Assembly: GCF_004919105.1 (NCBI RefSeq)
Contig: NZ_STGK01000021.1
Coordinates: 1-64,000, forward strand
Reading direction: 5' to 3'
Origin: Nocardioides sp. GY 10113
GTDB taxonomy: Bacteria > Actinomycetota > Actinomycetes > Propionibacteriales > Nocardioidaceae
Length of the DNA: 64,000 nt
The notes below the pieces were generated by a model. The model was not told where the DNA came from and ran no database searches. It was given only the letters and a program-made list of their open reading frames with translations. This document shows positions 62,659 to 64,000 of the stretch, piece by piece. Position 1 is the stretch's first letter; each line of letters opens with the position of its first letter. Both the position numbers and the translations under genes were made by a program.

Positions 62659-64000
62659 GCGAGCTGGGCCGGCTCCGTCTGCTCGACGAGGTCGCCTGGG
62701 ACGGTCGGACCGTCCCGGGCGACCGCACGGCTGCGCTGCTCGCGGCCCTGGCGCTGCACGCTCCGGGCGGCCTCAGTGCCGAGGCGCTGGTCGACCTGGT
62801 CTGGGACGACGGCGAGCGTCCGGAGCACCCGACGAAGGCCGTCCAGGTCGTCGTCTCCCGGGCGCGATCGGCGACGGGGCCCGACGCCGTGGCGCGGTCC
62901 GGGGCGGCCTACCGGCTCGGCATCGGGGCCGTCGAGGTCGACGCCCTCGCGCTCGCCGCGGAGCTCGACCGCGCCGCCCGCCTCGAGCGGGACGGGGACC
63001 TGGCGGCGGCCGAGCGGCTGCTCGCCGGGGTGGTGACCCGCCCCGTCGCCACCGGAGGACCGGGCCCGCTCGCCGAGCTCCGGCGGCGCGCCCGTGCGGC
63101 GCGGGCCGTGGCCACCCGGCGGCGGGCCCTGCTGCTGTCGGCGCTCGGCCGGCACCCGGAGGCGCTGGCTCCGCTGCAGGAGGCGCTGGCCGACGGCGCG
63201 GCCGGCGACCACGAGGAGGACCTGGTCGTCGCCCTGCTGCACAGCCTCGCGGTGGTGCGGGGGGTGCCGGCGGCGCTGGCGGCCTACGAGGCTCACCGCG
63301 AGCGGTTGGCCGACGGCCTGGGGGTCGACCCCGGGCCGCGGCTGCGCGCCGTGCATGCCGACCTCCTCGCCCGCGACAGGCCGGTGCGCACGGGCGTGCG
63401 CCACTACGCCTCGAGCCTGGTCGGCCGCGAGGACGACCTGCAGGCCCTGCGCGGCCTGCTGCGGCGGCACCGGGTGGTGTCGATCCTGGGTGCGGGCGGC
63501 CTGGGCAAGACCCGGCTCGCGCAGCTGCTCGCCGAGGGTGCCGAGCAGCCGGTGGTGCACGTGGTCGAGCTGGTCGGCGTCGTCGATCCGGCCGACCTGG
63601 TCAGCGAGGTCGGCTCCGCCCTCGGGGTCCGCGACTCCGTCGCCGGTCGTCGTGTCCTCACCCCCGAGCAGCAGCGAGACGTCCGGACCCGGATCGCCCA
63701 GCAGCTGGCCGGCGCACCGACCCTGCTGGTGCTGGACAACTGCGAGCACCTGATCGGCGCCGTGGCGGACCTGGTCGGCTTCCTGGTCGCCACCGCCCCC
63801 GTGCTGCGCGTGCTCACCACCACGCGGGCCCCGCTGGCGATCGCCGCCGAGCACGTCTATCCGCTCGCCCAGCTCGGGCACGACGAGGCGGCGCTGCTGT
63901 TCCGCGATCGCGCCCGCGCCACCCGCCCCGACGTGGTGCTGGCCGACCGCGCGGTGGACGACGTCGTGGCGCGCCTCGACGGGCTGCCGCTGGCCATCGA
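62655..64000 (+). CDS. AfsR/SARP-type transcriptional regulator, N-terminal part
   Basis: 448 residues are visible and the frame runs past the window end. The only start near the domain boundary is CTG 62655 in CTGA, overlapping the pheT stop; no ATG, GTG or TTG precedes it in frame for at least 70 bases. Residues 1-90 form the winged-helix DNA-binding domain (ELGRLRLLDEVAWDGRTVPG; LSAEALVDLVWDD). Residues about 95-235 are the BTAD helical domain. From about 255 an NB-ARC ATPase follows: LVGREDDLQAL, P-loop GAGGLGKTRL near 279 and LLVLDNCEHL near 359. Targets unknown. Confidence 0.85.
   Translation, partial: MSELGRLRLLDEVAWDGRTVPGDRTAALLAALALHAPGGLSAEALVDLVWDDGERPEHPTKAVQVVVSRARSATGPDAVARSGAAYRLGIGAVEVDALALAAELDRAARLERDGDLAAAERLLAGVVTRPVATGGPGPLAELRRRARAARAVATRRRALLLSALGRHPEALAPLQEALADGAAGDHEEDLVVALLHSLAVVRGVPAALAAYEAHRERLADGLGVDPGPRLRAVHADLLARDRPVRTGVRHYASSLVGREDDLQALRGLLRRHRVVSILGAGGLGKTRLAQLLAEGAEQPVVHVVELVGVVDPADLVSEVGSALGVRDSVAGRRVLTPEQQRDVRTRIAQQLAGAPTLLVLDNCEHLIGAVADLVGFLVATAPVLRVLTTTRAPLAIAAEHVYPLAQLGHDEAALLFRDRARATRPDVVLADRAVDDVVARLDGLPLAI

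Overview
This is a 64 kb stretch of a high-GC actinobacterial chromosome. Gene order and protein character point to Nocardioides or a close relative (Propionibacteriales). The evidence is GTG starts, 1- to 4-base ATGA/GTGA/TGATG junctions, many leaderless start signals of the form TAnnnT-N6-8-(A/G)TG, an actinobacterial mIHF gene, a class of PriA without helicase motifs, and blocks that match the conserved order seen in Mycobacterium and Streptomyces. It is core chromosome: I see no phage, insertion sequence, CRISPR array, tRNA or rRNA.

Layout on the + strand: tail of an oligopeptide ABC-transporter ATPase; rarA, two small membrane or coiled-coil proteins, alaS, ruvX, mltG; the shikimate block aroE, prepilin peptidase, aroC, aroK, aroB, aroQ; efp and nusB; a Thr/Pro-repeat exported protein; an orphan FAD disulfide-type oxidoreductase; the pyrimidine operon pyrR-pyrB-pyrC-carA-carB-pyrD-pyrF plus a small exported protein; mihF-gmk-rpoZ-coaBC-metK; priA, def, fmt, rsmB; an LLM flavin oxidoreductase; a stand-alone LigD-type polymerase; rpe; and an FMN riboswitch followed by ribD-ribE-ribBA-ribH, then hisE-hisG and a PH-domain membrane protein.

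From about 43.8 to 46.6 kb the genes run on the - strand: a P-loop kinase fused in frame to an aldose 1-epimerase, and a PLP amino-acid deaminase/aldolase. The + strand then carries an SseB-family protein, infC-rpmI-rplT, an SPOUT rRNA methylase and a soluble PAS histidine kinase. A complete respiratory nitrate reductase operon narGHJI-narK runs on the - strand (58.7 to 50.7 kb), divergent from pheS-pheT. After pheT comes the start of a large AfsR/SARP-type regulator cut by the window end.

The most informative signals are regulatory. There is a PyrR-binding loop beside the pyrR ribosome-binding site, and an FMN riboswitch whose P1 strand can pair with a downstream segment instead. An intrinsic attenuator lies in front of infC, which appears to start at ATC. 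Two genes seem to start at CTG inside a CTGA stop/start overlap. A leaderless-type promoter lies inside the kinase-epimerase fusion ORF. There are two copies of a dispersed intergenic palindrome and a triple inverted repeat upstream of efp. No wholly new system is evident; the novelty here lies in these control elements and the fusion.
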